Source of the DNA: Trichormus variabilis 0441
GTDB taxonomy: Bacteria > Cyanobacteriota > Cyanobacteriia > Cyanobacteriales > Nostocaceae
Length of the DNA stretch: 64,000 nt
Assembly (NCBI RefSeq): GCF_009856605.1
Contig: NZ_CP047244.1
Span: 186,001-250,000, forward strand
Reading direction: 5' to 3'
The position numbers were made by a program, and so were the translations under genes. Under the pieces are notes generated by a model that saw nothing but the letters and a program-made list of their open reading frames with translations, did no database searches and was not told where the DNA came from. This document shows, piece by piece, positions 1 to 8,648 of the stretch. Within the stretch, counting starts at the first letter, position 1. Every line of letters starts with the position of its first letter.

Positions 1-63
1 TACGAAATTCCCGTTCTCTGCCCATTATTACGAAAGACAAAAGTCAGTTTTTGAAATTTTGAT

Positions 64-91
64 GAGTGGCACTTGTGGAATTGTGCCACTC
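64..91 (+). terminator. Hairpin, possible transcription terminator
   Basis: The 9-bp arms GAGTGGCAC and GTGCCACTC enclose a 10-nt loop. On the plus strand a run of six T follows about 8 bases later, so the polarity fits plus-strand termination. It also lies just beyond the stop codon of the minus-strand intron-split gene, where no T-run follows in that direction. Function is inferred only. Confidence 0.4.
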
Positions 92-118
92 GTGGTGGCT
101 TTTTTGACGAGTGACGTA

Positions 119-205
119 TCAGCCTGTTACTAGTCCTGCGAGCAAGTCTCCGACTACAACTGTGAGGGCAACGATAATTGGTGTACGGGCGATTGTTTGG
201 ATGAA
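119..205 (-). CDS. 3' exon of intron-split small membrane protein
   Basis: Downstream of group II domain V the minus strand opens into a hydrophobic frame starting FIQTIARTPIIVALTVVVGD and ending in a glycine and a TGA at 119-121. It continues the frame of the 5' exon that ends at 2691 in ...NDEDW, giving a protein of about 200 residues with a final membrane segment. The exact 3' splice site is my estimate: a phase-0 junction after ATCGAC, with the exon starting at about 205. One or two codons more are possible. The intact frame up to a natural stop suggests that the gene still works after splicing. Confidence 0.6.
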   Translation of the reverse strand, partial: FIQTIARTPIIVALTVVVGDLLAGLVTG

Positions 206-241
206 GTCGATAAAGAAATCACTTTCTTTAACTCTTCTACA

Positions 242-275
242 GAACTGGACGTGAGAGTTTCCCCTCATCCAGCTC
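242..275 (-). ncRNA. Group II intron domain V
   Basis: A 34-nt hairpin reads, on the minus strand, from GAGCTGGATGAGG through a GAAA loop to CTCTCACGTCCAGTTC. The base-paired ends (GAGCTGGA with TCCAGTTC), the GAAA tetraloop and the bulge in the middle are the standard domain V layout, the catalytic centre of group II introns. It lies 3' of the maturase ORF, as expected. Confidence 0.85.
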
Positions 276-324
276 CTCAACAAATTGGCTTCTTTCATAA
301 GTACCGCTTTTGACTCAGAGATAT

Positions 325-2208
325 TTAAAAGGGATGAGCCTCTAGATAATCCTGTGTTAAAACTGAACGTGAGATTGACCCATCTGTAACAGTTTTAGTA
401 TCGTGACAATGGCGGTGGAGTAATTGGAGGTTGTTGTAAGAGTTTTTCCCTTTTCTAGATTTAGGAATAACATGGTCAACTTCCATCAAATCTCCATCAC
501 GGAAAAAGAGTCCGCAATGAGCGCATTTACCTTGTTGCTCTTTTAATAAAGTTGCAACTGTTGTAGGCGCTTCTGGGTGATGACCCATTCTGCAACTCCA
601 GTAAACCCAATCTCCATCGTAGGGACTGCGATTATCTTTCACTTTGACGTGTCTGATAATTTTGGTATCACTGTGCTTAATAAGCTGATGACCATCAGGT
701 GTACTAAAACACCATTTATTTGTTTGAGCTACTCTCCAGTATTTGTTAGCAATTTCGTGCTTACTACTGTGAGTACATCTATTAGTAGCCCAAGCACGCA
801 GTTTTTGATAAGTTAAAAAGTCCGCTTTTGAAAAAGCTCTGCTACTGACACCGATAGAATAAAAGTTTGCCCACCCTTTGATCACAGGATTTAATTTACT
901 GATGAGAGTTTCTTGTGGAGAGAGAGCATGGGTGTCAATTATTCGGGCGATGTGAAGCAAATGCTGTTTCAACTTATCCTTGCTTGGAGTAATCAGGGTT
1001 TTAAATCCAAGTAACTGACCATACGAATTTTTGGCACTTAGGTAGTTTCCTACGGGATATTGCCTAATATGAAATCCGAGAAAGTCAAAACCCAATTTTC
1101 CTTCATAAGATTGGAAAGTATGAGTTAAAGATGTTTTACTTGGTTTTAACTCTAGTCCGATGCCTTTTAACCAATCAGCAATTAGAGTTTGACATTTTTG
1201 AACTATGGAGAGGTCTTCATGGATGACCACAAAGTCATCTGCATATCTGATTAAGGCTGGTGGTCGAATTGTCCGCTTCTTACCATTAATTTTGCGGTCT
1301 ATTCGCGGAAATGCCATCTTAATCTGATTTTCTAACCCATGTAAGGCAATATTTGCCAGCAAAGGAGATATAACGCCTCCTTGTGGTGTCCCTTCCAGGT
1401 TAGGAAATAAACTATCTCCATCTAACACCCCAGCCCTGAGCCATGCTTTGATTTGACGGCGTAGGCTGGGAAATGTGTTCAGTTTTGTCAATAATGCTTC
1501 ATGGTTGATGCGTTCAAAGCACTTGCAAATATCAGCATCTAGCACATACTTTGCCTTTTGCTTGATATTAAGATAAATTGCACTAATTGCATCATGCACC
1601 GAACGCCCTGGTCGAAAGCCATAAGAATTAGGTTCAAAACGTGCTTCCCATTCGGGTTCTAGTGCCATTTTGACTAAGGCTTGCAATGCACGGTCATACA
1701 TTGTGGGAATACCCAGAGGTCTTTTTTCTTGGGTTAGAGGCTTTGGTATCCAGACTCTTCGCACAGCATTTGCTTTGGAAGAGAGTTTGAGACGTTTAAC
1801 CAGTTGCAAACGTTGGTGGGGTGTTAATAGTTTGACACCATCTACCCCAGCCGTCTTTTTCCCTTGATTATCCTGAGTTACCTTTCTGACCGCAATACAT
1901 TTTGCTGACCAGGACTTGAGTAGGGTTTTCTGAAGCTGGCGAACTGTAGTGACATCTTCACGATTCGCGGCTTGGTATATTCTTTTTTGCAGCTTGTAAA
2001 CTCGACGTTCCAGCTTCTTCCAGGGAATGGACTGCCATTGAATGGTCGGGTCAATTCGGGGTTTGTGCGGTTTGTCTTGTTCTGATTCCATCCTGAACTG
2101 TGGTTCGGCTTTAGACATATTACTGCTAGTGGAGACTATACCTTCCAAAATGTCGTGTGTCTGTCTGCATATCCCAGGCATTACTCTGGGCTTTGGCTTT
2201 TGACACAT
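325..2208 (-). CDS. ltrA: Group II intron reverse transcriptase/maturase (LtrA type)
   Basis: A 627-residue intron-encoded protein. The N-terminal RT-0 region is followed by fingers-palm RT motifs (GIPTMYDRALQALV, SYGFRPGRSVHDA, GTPQGGVISPLLANIAL) and the catalytic YADD near residue 322. The maturase X domain (around KLNPVIKGWANFY) comes next. The C-terminal HNH endonuclease (CAHCGLFF...VDHVIPKSRKGKNSYNNLQLLHRHC) spans about residues 560-605. The protein binds its intron RNA for splicing and uses RT plus endonuclease for retrohoming. A later start at an internal ATG (MSKAEPQF, about 30 residues in) is also possible. All catalytic residues I can check are present and there is no frameshift, so it is probably active. 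The family is the cyanobacterial/chloroplast-like class. Confidence 0.95.
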   Translation of the reverse strand: MCQKPKPRVMPGICRQTHDILEGIVSTSSNMSKAEPQFRMESEQDKPHKPRIDPTIQWQSIPWKKLERRVYKLQKRIYQAANREDVTTVRQLQKTLLKSWSAKCIAVRKVTQDNQGKKTAGVDGVKLLTPHQRLQLVKRLKLSSKANAVRRVWIPKPLTQEKRPLGIPTMYDRALQALVKMALEPEWEARFEPNSYGFRPGRSVHDAISAIYLNIKQKAKYVLDADICKCFERINHEALLTKLNTFPSLRRQIKAWLRAGVLDGDSLFPNLEGTPQGGVISPLLANIALHGLENQIKMAFPRIDRKINGKKRTIRPPALIRYADDFVVIHEDLSIVQKCQTLIADWLKGIGLELKPSKTSLTHTFQSYEGKLGFDFLGFHIRQYPVGNYLSAKNSYGQLLGFKTLITPSKDKLKQHLLHIARIIDTHALSPQETLISKLNPVIKGWANFYSIGVSSRAFSKADFLTYQKLRAWATNRCTHSSKHEIANKYWRVAQTNKWCFSTPDGHQLIKHSDTKIIRHVKVKDNRSPYDGDWVYWSCRMGHHPEAPTTVATLLKEQQGKCAHCGLFFRDGDLMEVDHVIPKSRKGKNSYNNLQLLHRHCHDTKTVTDGSISRSVLTQDYLEAHPF

Positions 2209-2690
2209 TCCCTTCCATTTATGGCTTGTGGGTGGTTCCCTACTTGAGTGCTAAAAACTCAAGAGCGCATAGATGGATTACTTCGTTCCGAATGACCATT
2301 GATTGAACCTTTAGAGTGACGCTCTCCACCGGGTTTAGAGGGAAGTGCTGACTGGTCGAGACTGGAATCGCCAGTTCCCTATTTCCTTGCCTTTTGGCTT
2401 GGGCTGATTAGCCGTCGTTGCCCATCCGACGTAACGATGGTTCAATCGCGTCTTCACATATAGTTACTCATGGGTTCTTGCTAGACAGGTTGCTGAGTAC
2501 GGCTCTCAGAAGTCTGCCCTTCTTCCCCGCTTTACTCGTTTGATAACCAGTCTCCCGAATAGGGGAAGTGCTTTTACCGTTGCACTTACGGAGTAGGACT
2601 TTCACCTACATGATCATTCAGTTGTCATGGTTTTAAACCAAGCTAACTATCCCCCAGTATTTCTACTGGTTTCAGTTAAACGAATCGCAC

Positions 2691-3206
2691 CCAGTCTTCG
2701 TCGTTTCTGGCTGCTTGAACAACCCTAATAAGACCAATACCCAGGTAAATTAGGAACAAACCGCGCAGTACCGCAAATACGTACCTAATAATATCTTCAT
2801 TGACACCAGTAAAGTATTCTGTGAAGAAGTCCTCTGCGTTTTGCATGAACTGGGCATTTGCGGGTGCAGTGGCGATATCCAACATAAATACTACACCTAC
2901 CAAGCAAAACAGGACAGTATAAATATTGATGCCATACTTGCGCTGCCATTTCTCAAAGTTGGAAAGTAGCAAGTTTGCTTCCTTGGGTAGTAACGCTACG
3001 ATGCCAGTTCCAAACGCGAGTGATGCCATCACCATGTGGTGGAGTGAGATATCTGCAATCATCAAACCAGTACCAACTGCCATTAGTCCGGCGATGCTGG
3101 CGTTTTCTTTCCAGTTGCGACGGCGACGGCTGGGAGTAGAGTATCCGTATTCTTCGTTGCAAGGAATGCGATCGCTGCCAAAATCAGATTCGTAGTCTGT
3201 TCTCAT
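2691..3206 (-). CDS. 5' exon of intron-split small membrane protein
   Basis: The N-terminal 172 residues, before the intron, begin MRTDYESDF and hold a basic stretch (SRRRRNWK). Two close hydrophobic segments follow (about residues 37-72), then a charged stretch and a third segment ending in APANAQ, which looks like a signal-peptidase site. A further segment, VLRGLFLIYLGIGLIRVV, comes before NDEDW. Unspliced, translation would run four codons into the intron (VRFV) and stop. The layout of a long leader, an AxA site and two short membrane helices recalls VirB2/TraA-type conjugative pilins, but that is only my inference. I do not recognise a named family. Confidence 0.7.
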
Positions 3207-3325
3207 AAAAAGATTATTTCAGAAATTAGTGGATGAAACTTTGTAGAGTAACTAAGGTCGAAACACTGCTTTTTACCAAAGTTTTTATTGGAGTAAATAT
3301 CTGCTCCAACTTCTCACTTGTGAAA

Positions 3326-3466
3326 TTATTTTATGAGATTAATAACCGTGAAATCATCTAAAAATTTTCTATTTTTAGACACTATGTTTTTCAGTAAATC
3401 ATTCAGTGAAAACTCAGGCAAATTTGCTTGACAAGTTCCAATAATTAAATCAGTGATTGATTTCAT
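3326..3466 (-). CDS. Small hypothetical protein (46 aa)
   Basis: A short frame starting MKSITDLIIGTCQANLPEFS. A longer version starting at 3508 would read through the perfect hairpin at 3467-3509, so I chose the internal ATG just past it. No family recognised. It may be a chance ORF, since nothing but its position between same-strand genes supports it. Confidence 0.3.
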   Translation of the reverse strand: MKSITDLIIGTCQANLPEFSLNDLLKNIVSKNRKFLDDFTVINLIK

Positions 3467-3509
3467 AATGTTTGACCCCCGATATAGCCTATATCGGGGG
3501 TCAAACATT
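3467..3509. repeat. Perfect 20-bp inverted repeat (3-nt loop)
   Basis: The arms are AATGTTTGACCCCCGATATA and its exact complement, separated by GCC. This is far stronger than an average terminator and is not followed by a T-run on either strand. It abuts the start codon of the small ORF at 3466. It could be an RNA stem controlling that ORF, an mRNA end or a small repeat element. Confidence 0.8.
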
Positions 3510-3577
3510 GATATATGAGGTAGTGTAATTACGGTTATTTACCGCTAGGTTGTTGTGATGGCTCAACTCTCTGCCAA

Positions 3578-4144
3578 CTAATTCTGCGTTTTGTTTGTGT
3601 TGAAATCGAGTTGAAGTTTCTTGCCTACTTTGAGATTGAGGGTTTTAGTACTGTTAGCAGGTAATTCAATAACCTGGTTAACAGGATAAATTGAATCATA
3701 TTTAGGACAGGTTTTGGTTTTGCAAGGGGGAGCTGCTTCTACGATTGATTTGATAACTCCATCTTGGAGGAATATCATATCTAAAGGAATATACGTATCC
3801 TTCATCCAAAGTTTAACTTTTTCAGGTTTGTTAAGGACAAATAACATTCCGTGATTCTCAGGAATCGAATTACGAAATTTGAGTCCGTGGGCATATTCTT
3901 TTCTATCGTCTGCTAATTCGAGTTGAACTGTTTGATTGTTACTGGTAAAGGTTGCGCCAATAGGTAAATACTGAGGCTGGCGAGTCCAAAAGTATAGCGG
4001 TAGGGGTGAGAGGGCAGCAGTAAAACCAGCAATTGGCCCAACAAATTTGATAAATTTGATGAATTTGTAAAATAGGCTTTTTTCTGGATTTTGTGCTTGT
4101 TTAGTTTGAATGTTGGTTTGAGCGGTTTGTCTTGTGACTTCCAT
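3578..4144 (-). CDS. DUF192 family protein, membrane-anchored
   Basis: A 188-residue protein. A polar N-terminus of about 25 residues is followed by a hydrophobic anchor (about residues 27-53, FIKFVGPIAGFTAALSPLPL) and a DUF192 domain at about residues 60-180. Family hallmarks seen are the GLKFRNSIPENHGMLFV segment, WMKDTYIPLDMIFLQDG, and PPCKTKTCPKYDS followed by VIELPA. The domain is probably exposed outside the cytoplasmic membrane. The biochemical role of DUF192 is unknown. It lies on the same strand as the AAA+ gene at 4269 and may be co-transcribed with it. Confidence 0.85.
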   Translation of the reverse strand: MEVTRQTAQTNIQTKQAQNPEKSLFYKFIKFIKFVGPIAGFTAALSPLPLYFWTRQPQYLPIGATFTSNNQTVQLELADDRKEYAHGLKFRNSIPENHGMLFVLNKPEKVKLWMKDTYIPLDMIFLQDGVIKSIVEAAPPCKTKTCPKYDSIYPVNQVIELPANSTKTLNLKVGKKLQLDFNTNKTQN

Positions 4145-4268
4145 AGTTTTAGCTAAATAAGATAGTAAAGTGTTTAGAAATGGCGAGCATTATGAACTGT
4201 TGAAATGTTTTAGTTACATTTGCTTTCGTCCAAACATGATGAAACTTTGAATTGATTTATGAGGCGTG

Positions 4269-5906
4269 CTAGCTGAAAATCTCAATGCTGCCAACAGCAA
4301 ACTTGCTTTCGTCTAGGGGACTACTAGGTAAAGCTTGTTGGTCAGCTTTGTTACGCATCGATTCGACTCTATCGGCTTCGCGGATGGCAAGCGGGTTAAT
4401 CTGACGGCGTTCTTCTAGTAATGCCTCGATTGTTAGTTCAAGTGCTGGGAGTTGGCTTTCTGAGTAGGTATCTTCTGTTATGGTTTCGCAGAATATCGTA
4501 CTAGCGGCGCGTTCTACAATTGTCTGGATTTCTGCACCTACACAACGATTGGTGGCTTTTAGAATTCTGCGCCACTGTTCTTCACTCCAAGGGTCGCCGC
4601 CATTGCGAAAGCGTTCGTCAAACCGGGCGGCGTGCAGTTTGAAGATACTATATCTTTCTCCATTATTGGGCAAATCTACTTTAAATAAATAGTCAAACCG
4701 TCCAGCACGGGTGAGTTCGGGTGGCAGCCATTCCATGCGGTTAACTGACGCAATGACCAGTACATCTGACGTGCGCTCTTGCATCCACGTCAACAGCTGA
4801 CCAGCCAGCCGTTTGGCGAGGTCATCATCCCCGGCGAAGCCTTTATCAAAGTCGTCGAAGTACAAAATTACTTGATTGAGCCTATCTGCCAGTCGCAACA
4901 AGCGTTTGAGTTTCATTTCTGCTTGGTTGCCAAAACTTCTAAAGTTGCCCCAATCGACCATGATGAGGGGAATACCCATGTTCTGGGAACAGGCTTTTGC
5001 TGAGTGTGATTTTCCCGTCCCTGGTGGCCCCACAAGCATAATCCCCTTGGGTACACGCAGATTGTATTGTTTGGCACGCGGGGTAAGCAATCGCTTGAAC
5101 TTTTTGAATGACTGCTGCATGAGTTCTAACCCACCAAGTTGTACTTTTGGTGGAGGTAAGAATTCGATGTCATACAAGCGGTTGAGCAATTGAATTTTTT
5201 TTGCTAGTAGAAGCTTTGCTATCTCACTGGAATTTCCTAAGTCATGACTTTTTCTAATATCAGTTAGGCAAGAAATAATATCAGAAATATACAGACCAGC
5301 ACTAGCGTTAGCAATTTCTAAATAGTCTTGTTCAGTATAAATTAAAGAAAATAAATTACTGCTAATTAAACTAGTAATTATTTCTTGTGTATCTGGTAAT
5401 TCTTGGCTCCAAAGGGGTATTTCTGCTGCTATTTCGCTTGCTATCTCGGCATTTGCTCCTAGTAATATGGTAGTCTTATCACTATTGTTTGTATGAAATT
5501 TTAGATTAACTAGAGATGACTTAATCCATTCTGATAGAAAAATAAATTCAGTATCTTTAGTTATGCTTTCTTTTAACCAAGGAAAAATATTCTCAATGAT
5601 TAGTACTCCAGTGCCAGAATAAACCCTCCAAAAATTGAGTACTTGAAAATAGTCTTCTGTATTTTGTTTTATGGAAGGTTTATAGTCCTCAAATTCTTGA
5701 AAAATAAGATTATTTTCGGTGCTGATGGCTAATTCTTTAATACTGTCCTCGCTTAAATTCCATATATAGACTTTTTTACCTACTTGCTGACAGGAAGTAG
5801 TAATACGAATGAGGAAGCGGTGACGTTCTTGGAGGGGGGATTCACAGGCGATGATTGGATAATTGTCCGCAAGCAGGTCTTCTAGATACTCAAAGCTAGA
5901 CTTCAT
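4269..5906 (-). CDS. AAA+ ATPase, Ycf46-like
   Basis: About 545 residues from the ATG at 5906; an upstream alternative start adds 10. The N-terminal half is a divergent, ATPase-like domain without a good Walker A. The C-terminal half is a classic AAA+ module with Walker A GPPGTGKS (about residue 292), Walker B ILYFDDFDKG (about 350), sensor-1 region VIASVNR and the arginine-finger region LTRAGRFDYLF. This two-part plan matches Ycf46, a conserved cyanobacterial and plastid AAA+ protein linked to CO2 use and photosynthesis regulation. Here it lies among plasmid-like genes, so it could be an accessory paralogue with a different client. Confidence 0.8.
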   Translation of the reverse strand: MKSSFEYLEDLLADNYPIIACESPLQERHRFLIRITTSCQQVGKKVYIWNLSEDSIKELAISTENNLIFQEFEDYKPSIKQNTEDYFQVLNFWRVYSGTGVLIIENIFPWLKESITKDTEFIFLSEWIKSSLVNLKFHTNNSDKTTILLGANAEIASEIAAEIPLWSQELPDTQEIITSLISSNLFSLIYTEQDYLEIANASAGLYISDIISCLTDIRKSHDLGNSSEIAKLLLAKKIQLLNRLYDIEFLPPPKVQLGGLELMQQSFKKFKRLLTPRAKQYNLRVPKGIMLVGPPGTGKSHSAKACSQNMGIPLIMVDWGNFRSFGNQAEMKLKRLLRLADRLNQVILYFDDFDKGFAGDDDLAKRLAGQLLTWMQERTSDVLVIASVNRMEWLPPELTRAGRFDYLFKVDLPNNGERYSIFKLHAARFDERFRNGGDPWSEEQWRRILKATNRCVGAEIQTIVERAASTIFCETITEDTYSESQLPALELTIEALLEERRQINPLAIREADRVESMRNKADQQALPSSPLDESKFAVGSIEIFS

Positions 5907-6105
5907 CTTAATTGCTTGTAGCGTAATCAGAAGCAATCTTATCTAGAAGGGATGCTGTACGATAACTGATAATTTTCTAATTTCTAAATCCAAAAAATTA
6001 GAAAAAAGTTGGTTTCTTTTCAGTATTTTGTTGATTGTGTAATGATGTTGTAAATTTAGATAATTGCCAAGAACTCTGATTTTCCAAGTTTTTCGGTTTT
6101 CAGTT

Positions 6106-6684
6106 ATGGCTAAAACACCGGAATATCCAATTGTTGTTATTCCAGAGTTAGTTAAAGAGAAAAAACAGTTTACCCCATTAGTTTTTCCATCTGGACAAGG
6201 AGATGCACCAATTGGGGCAAGTGAGGGGTTGTTTGAAAATGTTCTCAAACATTATTTTGGTGAAATTGTTTCTCCCCAGCAGGTGATGTTTCCACCAGGG
6301 CATCAATTACCATTTACGGCTGATTTTCTGTTGATTGAACCAAATACTGGCTTACACATAGACTTGGAGGTTGATGAACCTATCTCATTTGCAACTGGCA
6401 AGCCCACTCACTGTATCGGCGATGATGACTATAGAAACAAGTGTTTTGTCGATGCAAACTGGTTGGTTATCCGGTTTGCAGAAGAACAAGTCTCATCTCA
6501 ACCAGAACGCTGTGCTCGATTTATTGCTGGTGCGATCGCCCAACTAACAGATAATAATACTTATCGCCAGAAGCTACTTCATGTAGAGAAAGTTACTCCT
6601 CTGCGCCAGTGGTCTGCACATCAAGCTTCCAGATTAAAGAAAAGTGATTACCGTCAAGGTTATCTTGGTCAGAGGTTACTTTGA
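6106..6684 (+). CDS. Putative PD-(D/E)XK-like nuclease, hypothetical
   Basis: 192 residues from the ATG at 6106 (MAKTPEYPIVV); a start at 6064 would add 14. The central stretch FTADFLLIEPNTGLHIDLEVDEPISF has the D...(D/E)xE arrangement of a PD-(D/E)XK core, followed by DDYRNKCFVDANWLVIRFAEEQV, which resembles the helix and strand after the core in DUF559/Vsr-like nucleases. The fold is inferred from pattern only. It stands alone on the plus strand, divergent from the AAA+ gene. The minus-strand frame beneath its first part looks like a shadow. Confidence 0.6.
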   Translation: MAKTPEYPIVVIPELVKEKKQFTPLVFPSGQGDAPIGASEGLFENVLKHYFGEIVSPQQVMFPPGHQLPFTADFLLIEPNTGLHIDLEVDEPISFATGKPTHCIGDDDYRNKCFVDANWLVIRFAEEQVSSQPERCARFIAGAIAQLTDNNTYRQKLLHVEKVTPLRQWSAHQASRLKKSDYRQGYLGQRLL

Positions 6685-6737
6685 GGTTAAAGCTATGCCA
6701 GATAAGCATTGTACTCTTCTTTCTTCTTTAGTTTTGT

Positions 6738-7391
6738 TTAAGTACTGATAACCAGATATACACAACATCTATCGCCCGCCAAAATGTGTTCAATTCGTTC
6801 AATGCTCACATCGTCACCTAAAGCCGCTTGAAAGATTTCTAACTCCATCTGACACAGCCCAGTACAAGCAGTTGCCACCGCACAAATGGGGCAATGTTTT
6901 TCAGCGAAGAGAAAGGTGCCATCGGCTTGATCTGTGACCTCTGCCATGTAGCCTTCCTCAGTTCGCTGCGCTGCTAACGCTTCTAGTTGCTGTTGAAGCG
7001 GAGTATGGCGAGGTACGATCGCTCGATACGCTTGAATTTGTTCGCGAGTTCTAACTTCCAGTAGCCGATCAAATCCCTCTTCACCAAATGCCTCTTTCAT
7101 TGAGTTAATCAGACCCAACGTTAACTCAGCGTAGCGATCGGGGAAAAAACGATCGGCAGCAGGCGTTAACTCCCATAACTTGGCAGGTCGTCCCATTGGA
7201 CGCGCTTGTTTCTGGTACGTCACCAATCCTTCTTTTTGCAAAGCGTAGAGATGCTGCCGCACTGCCATTGCAGTGATGTTCAAGTAGGAGGCGAGCGTTT
7301 CCGCATCTATCGATCCTTCTTGCTTGAGCCGTTTGACAACCGCCTGTCGAGTCCGAATGCTAGTTGATTCTACTGGTCGATCAGTTTTCAT
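6738..7391 (-). CDS. SufR-like Fe-S transcriptional regulator
   Basis: 217 residues from the ATG at 7391. The N-terminal winged helix (TRQAVVKRLKQEGSIDAETL, ITAMAVRQHLYALQKEGLV, then GRPAKLWELT) is the DeoR/ArsR-like DNA-binding domain. The C-terminus holds cysteines in the pattern CPICAVATACTGLC and GDRCC, matching the cluster-binding cysteines of SufR, repressor of the suf operon. No suf genes are nearby, so this is probably a paralogue sensing redox state or iron for the adjacent genes. The palindrome TAAAGA-N4-TCTTTA at 7403-7418 sits 12 bp before its start, as for autoregulation. It diverges from the AraC gene across 174 bp. Confidence 0.85.
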   Translation of the reverse strand: MKTDRPVESTSIRTRQAVVKRLKQEGSIDAETLASYLNITAMAVRQHLYALQKEGLVTYQKQARPMGRPAKLWELTPAADRFFPDRYAELTLGLINSMKEAFGEEGFDRLLEVRTREQIQAYRAIVPRHTPLQQQLEALAAQRTEEGYMAEVTDQADGTFLFAEKHCPICAVATACTGLCQMELEIFQAALGDDVSIERIEHILAGDRCCVYLVIST

Positions 7392-7402
7392 AATCAACAA
7401 AT

Positions 7403-7418
7403 TAAAGAAAAGTCTTTA
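7403..7418. promoter_or_regulatory. Putative operator, copy 1 (TAAAGA-N4-TCTTTA)
   Basis: The sequence is TAAAGA AAAG TCTTTA with perfect 6-bp arms. It lies immediately before the SufR-like gene. The same arms with the same 4-bp spacer recur at 7449 and 8530, which argues for a protein-binding site. It differs from the CAAC-N6-GTTG site reported for SufR. Confidence 0.7.
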
Positions 7419-7448
7419 CAAAGTCAAGCAGGATACTTATGATGATTC

Positions 7449-7464
7449 TAAAGATTTATCTTTA
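7449..7464. promoter_or_regulatory. Putative operator, copy 2
   Basis: TAAAGA TTTA TCTTTA, extended to 10-bp perfect arms at 7447-7466 (TC before, GA after). It is 46 bp from copy 1 inside the divergent promoter region between the SufR-like and AraC genes, so it could control both directions. Confidence 0.7.
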
Positions 7465-7565
7465 GAAACTAAATTAAGCTGTAATGCAGTCTAGCACCTA
7501 GGAAAAACAAATATTACTATCCATTATTTTGAAGCCATGTACAGTCCAAGGAAGTAAAGCAAGCA

Positions 7566-8465
7566 ATGTTAGCCTCAGACTTGTTAGTTATTGACTTTGC
7601 TCAAAAGGATGACGTGCTAAAGCTTTACCCTGAAGCGCCCCTACTTTCCAGCGACAAAGCTCAATGGGATGGTATTCAACTGCAATATCATCGGCATCCG
7701 CCACATCAGCTTTCAGAAAATCATTCCAAGCAGCATCGCATTATCATTCACGATCGCAGTCCTTCGCCGCCAATGGTTGAAGAGATGATCGAACATCGCT
7801 TTCAAAAGCGGCAATTTGGGTATGGCGATGTGACGGTTGTGCCAGCTGATGTCCTAAATTCGGCTTATTGGAACACCGAGTACGAATTTATTACCCTCAG
7901 TTTTGAGGCGAGGACGTTTGCACGTCATACCTTCGATCTGACAACTGCCACTGATATCGAGCTTGTCCCCAGTTTCAGCAAACCTGACCAGCTGATTTAC
8001 AGTCTTGGCTTCGCGCTCAAGTCAGAGCTGGAGTCTAGCGGAGTTGGCAGTCGTCTCTATATTGATTCGCTAACAGCTGCTTTGATGACTCATTTGTTAC
8101 GGCATTACTCAGCCCAAAGATCCATCTCTAGACCTCAGAGTGGTTTAGCCAAATGCCAATTGCAGAAGGTGATTGATTTCATTAATCAAAACCTTGAACA
8201 GGACTTGGCACTTGCGGAACTAGCAGCCATTGTGCAAATGAGTCCGAGTTATTTTTCAACGTTATTCAAACATTCAACCGGGTTAGCACCGCATCAGTAT
8301 GTGATTCAGTGCAGAGTAGATCGTGCCAAGCAATTGCTACGACAAAGTAACCTAACGATCGCAGAAATTGCCTACAGTCTTGGCTTCACCCATCAAAGCC
8401 ACCTCAGCCGACACTTCAAACGATTGGTGGGTGTAAGTCCCAAAGTATTTATTAAAAGTCAGTAA
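7566..8465 (+). CDS. AraC-family transcriptional regulator
   Basis: 299 residues. The N-terminal ~190 residues are a sensor region without a recognisable named fold. The C-terminal ~100 residues are a typical AraC double helix-turn-helix: LQKVIDFINQNLEQDLALAE, LAAIVQMSPSYFSTLFKHST, and IAEIAYSLGFTHQSHLSRHF leading to RLVGVSPK. It is divergent from the SufR-like gene and upstream of the MFS and azoreductase genes on the same strand, which suggests that it activates them. The inducer is unknown. Confidence 0.9.
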   Translation: MLASDLLVIDFAQKDDVLKLYPEAPLLSSDKAQWDGIQLQYHRHPPHQLSENHSKQHRIIIHDRSPSPPMVEEMIEHRFQKRQFGYGDVTVVPADVLNSAYWNTEYEFITLSFEARTFARHTFDLTTATDIELVPSFSKPDQLIYSLGFALKSELESSGVGSRLYIDSLTAALMTHLLRHYSAQRSISRPQSGLAKCQLQKVIDFINQNLEQDLALAELAAIVQMSPSYFSTLFKHSTGLAPHQYVIQCRVDRAKQLLRQSNLTIAEIAYSLGFTHQSHLSRHFKRLVGVSPKVFIKSQ

Positions 8466-8529
8466 GAATGTGTCCAAAAACTCAAGAATGTGCAAGACAG
8501 CATTGAGGCGGTTTTGTAGAGTTATTTTA

Positions 8530-8545
8530 TAAAGATTATTCTTTA
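8530..8545. promoter_or_regulatory. Putative operator, copy 3
   Basis: TAAAGA TTAT TCTTTA, third copy of the same palindrome, about 105 bp before the MFS transporter start at 8649. This ties the transporter to the same regulator as the divergent promoter at 7.4 kb. Confidence 0.7.
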
Positions 8546-8648
8546 TAAAGTGCAGCTATAGCAGCTGAAGTTTGCTGGAACAATCGCATATTTGATGCAA
8601 AACCAAGGCTTTTTTGACAGATACAACTTGGATTTCAGGAGTTTCACA

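Larger units (their letters stand above)
206..2690 (-). mobile_element. Group II intron with maturase ORF
   Basis: The intron starts on the minus strand with the canonical GTGCGA at 2690, directly after the codon TGG of the host gene. It contains the domain I element GTGAAAGTCCTACTC near 2590, a full reverse transcriptase/maturase/HNH ORF, and a clear domain V hairpin at 242-275. About 2.49 kb in total. The 3' end near 206 is inferred from domain VI, where an 8-bp stem TAAAGAAA/TTTCTTTA surrounds GTGA, and from the host frame. Both RNA and protein parts look intact, so self-splicing and retrohoming are plausible. Confidence 0.85.

Noticed and set aside
4480..5193. Plus-strand ORFs in the AAA+ gene region
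   Set aside because: Antisense shadows of the conserved AAA+ domain.
5943..6248. Minus-strand 101-residue ORF
   Set aside because: Overlaps the better-supported plus-strand nuclease-like gene and has no recognisable features.
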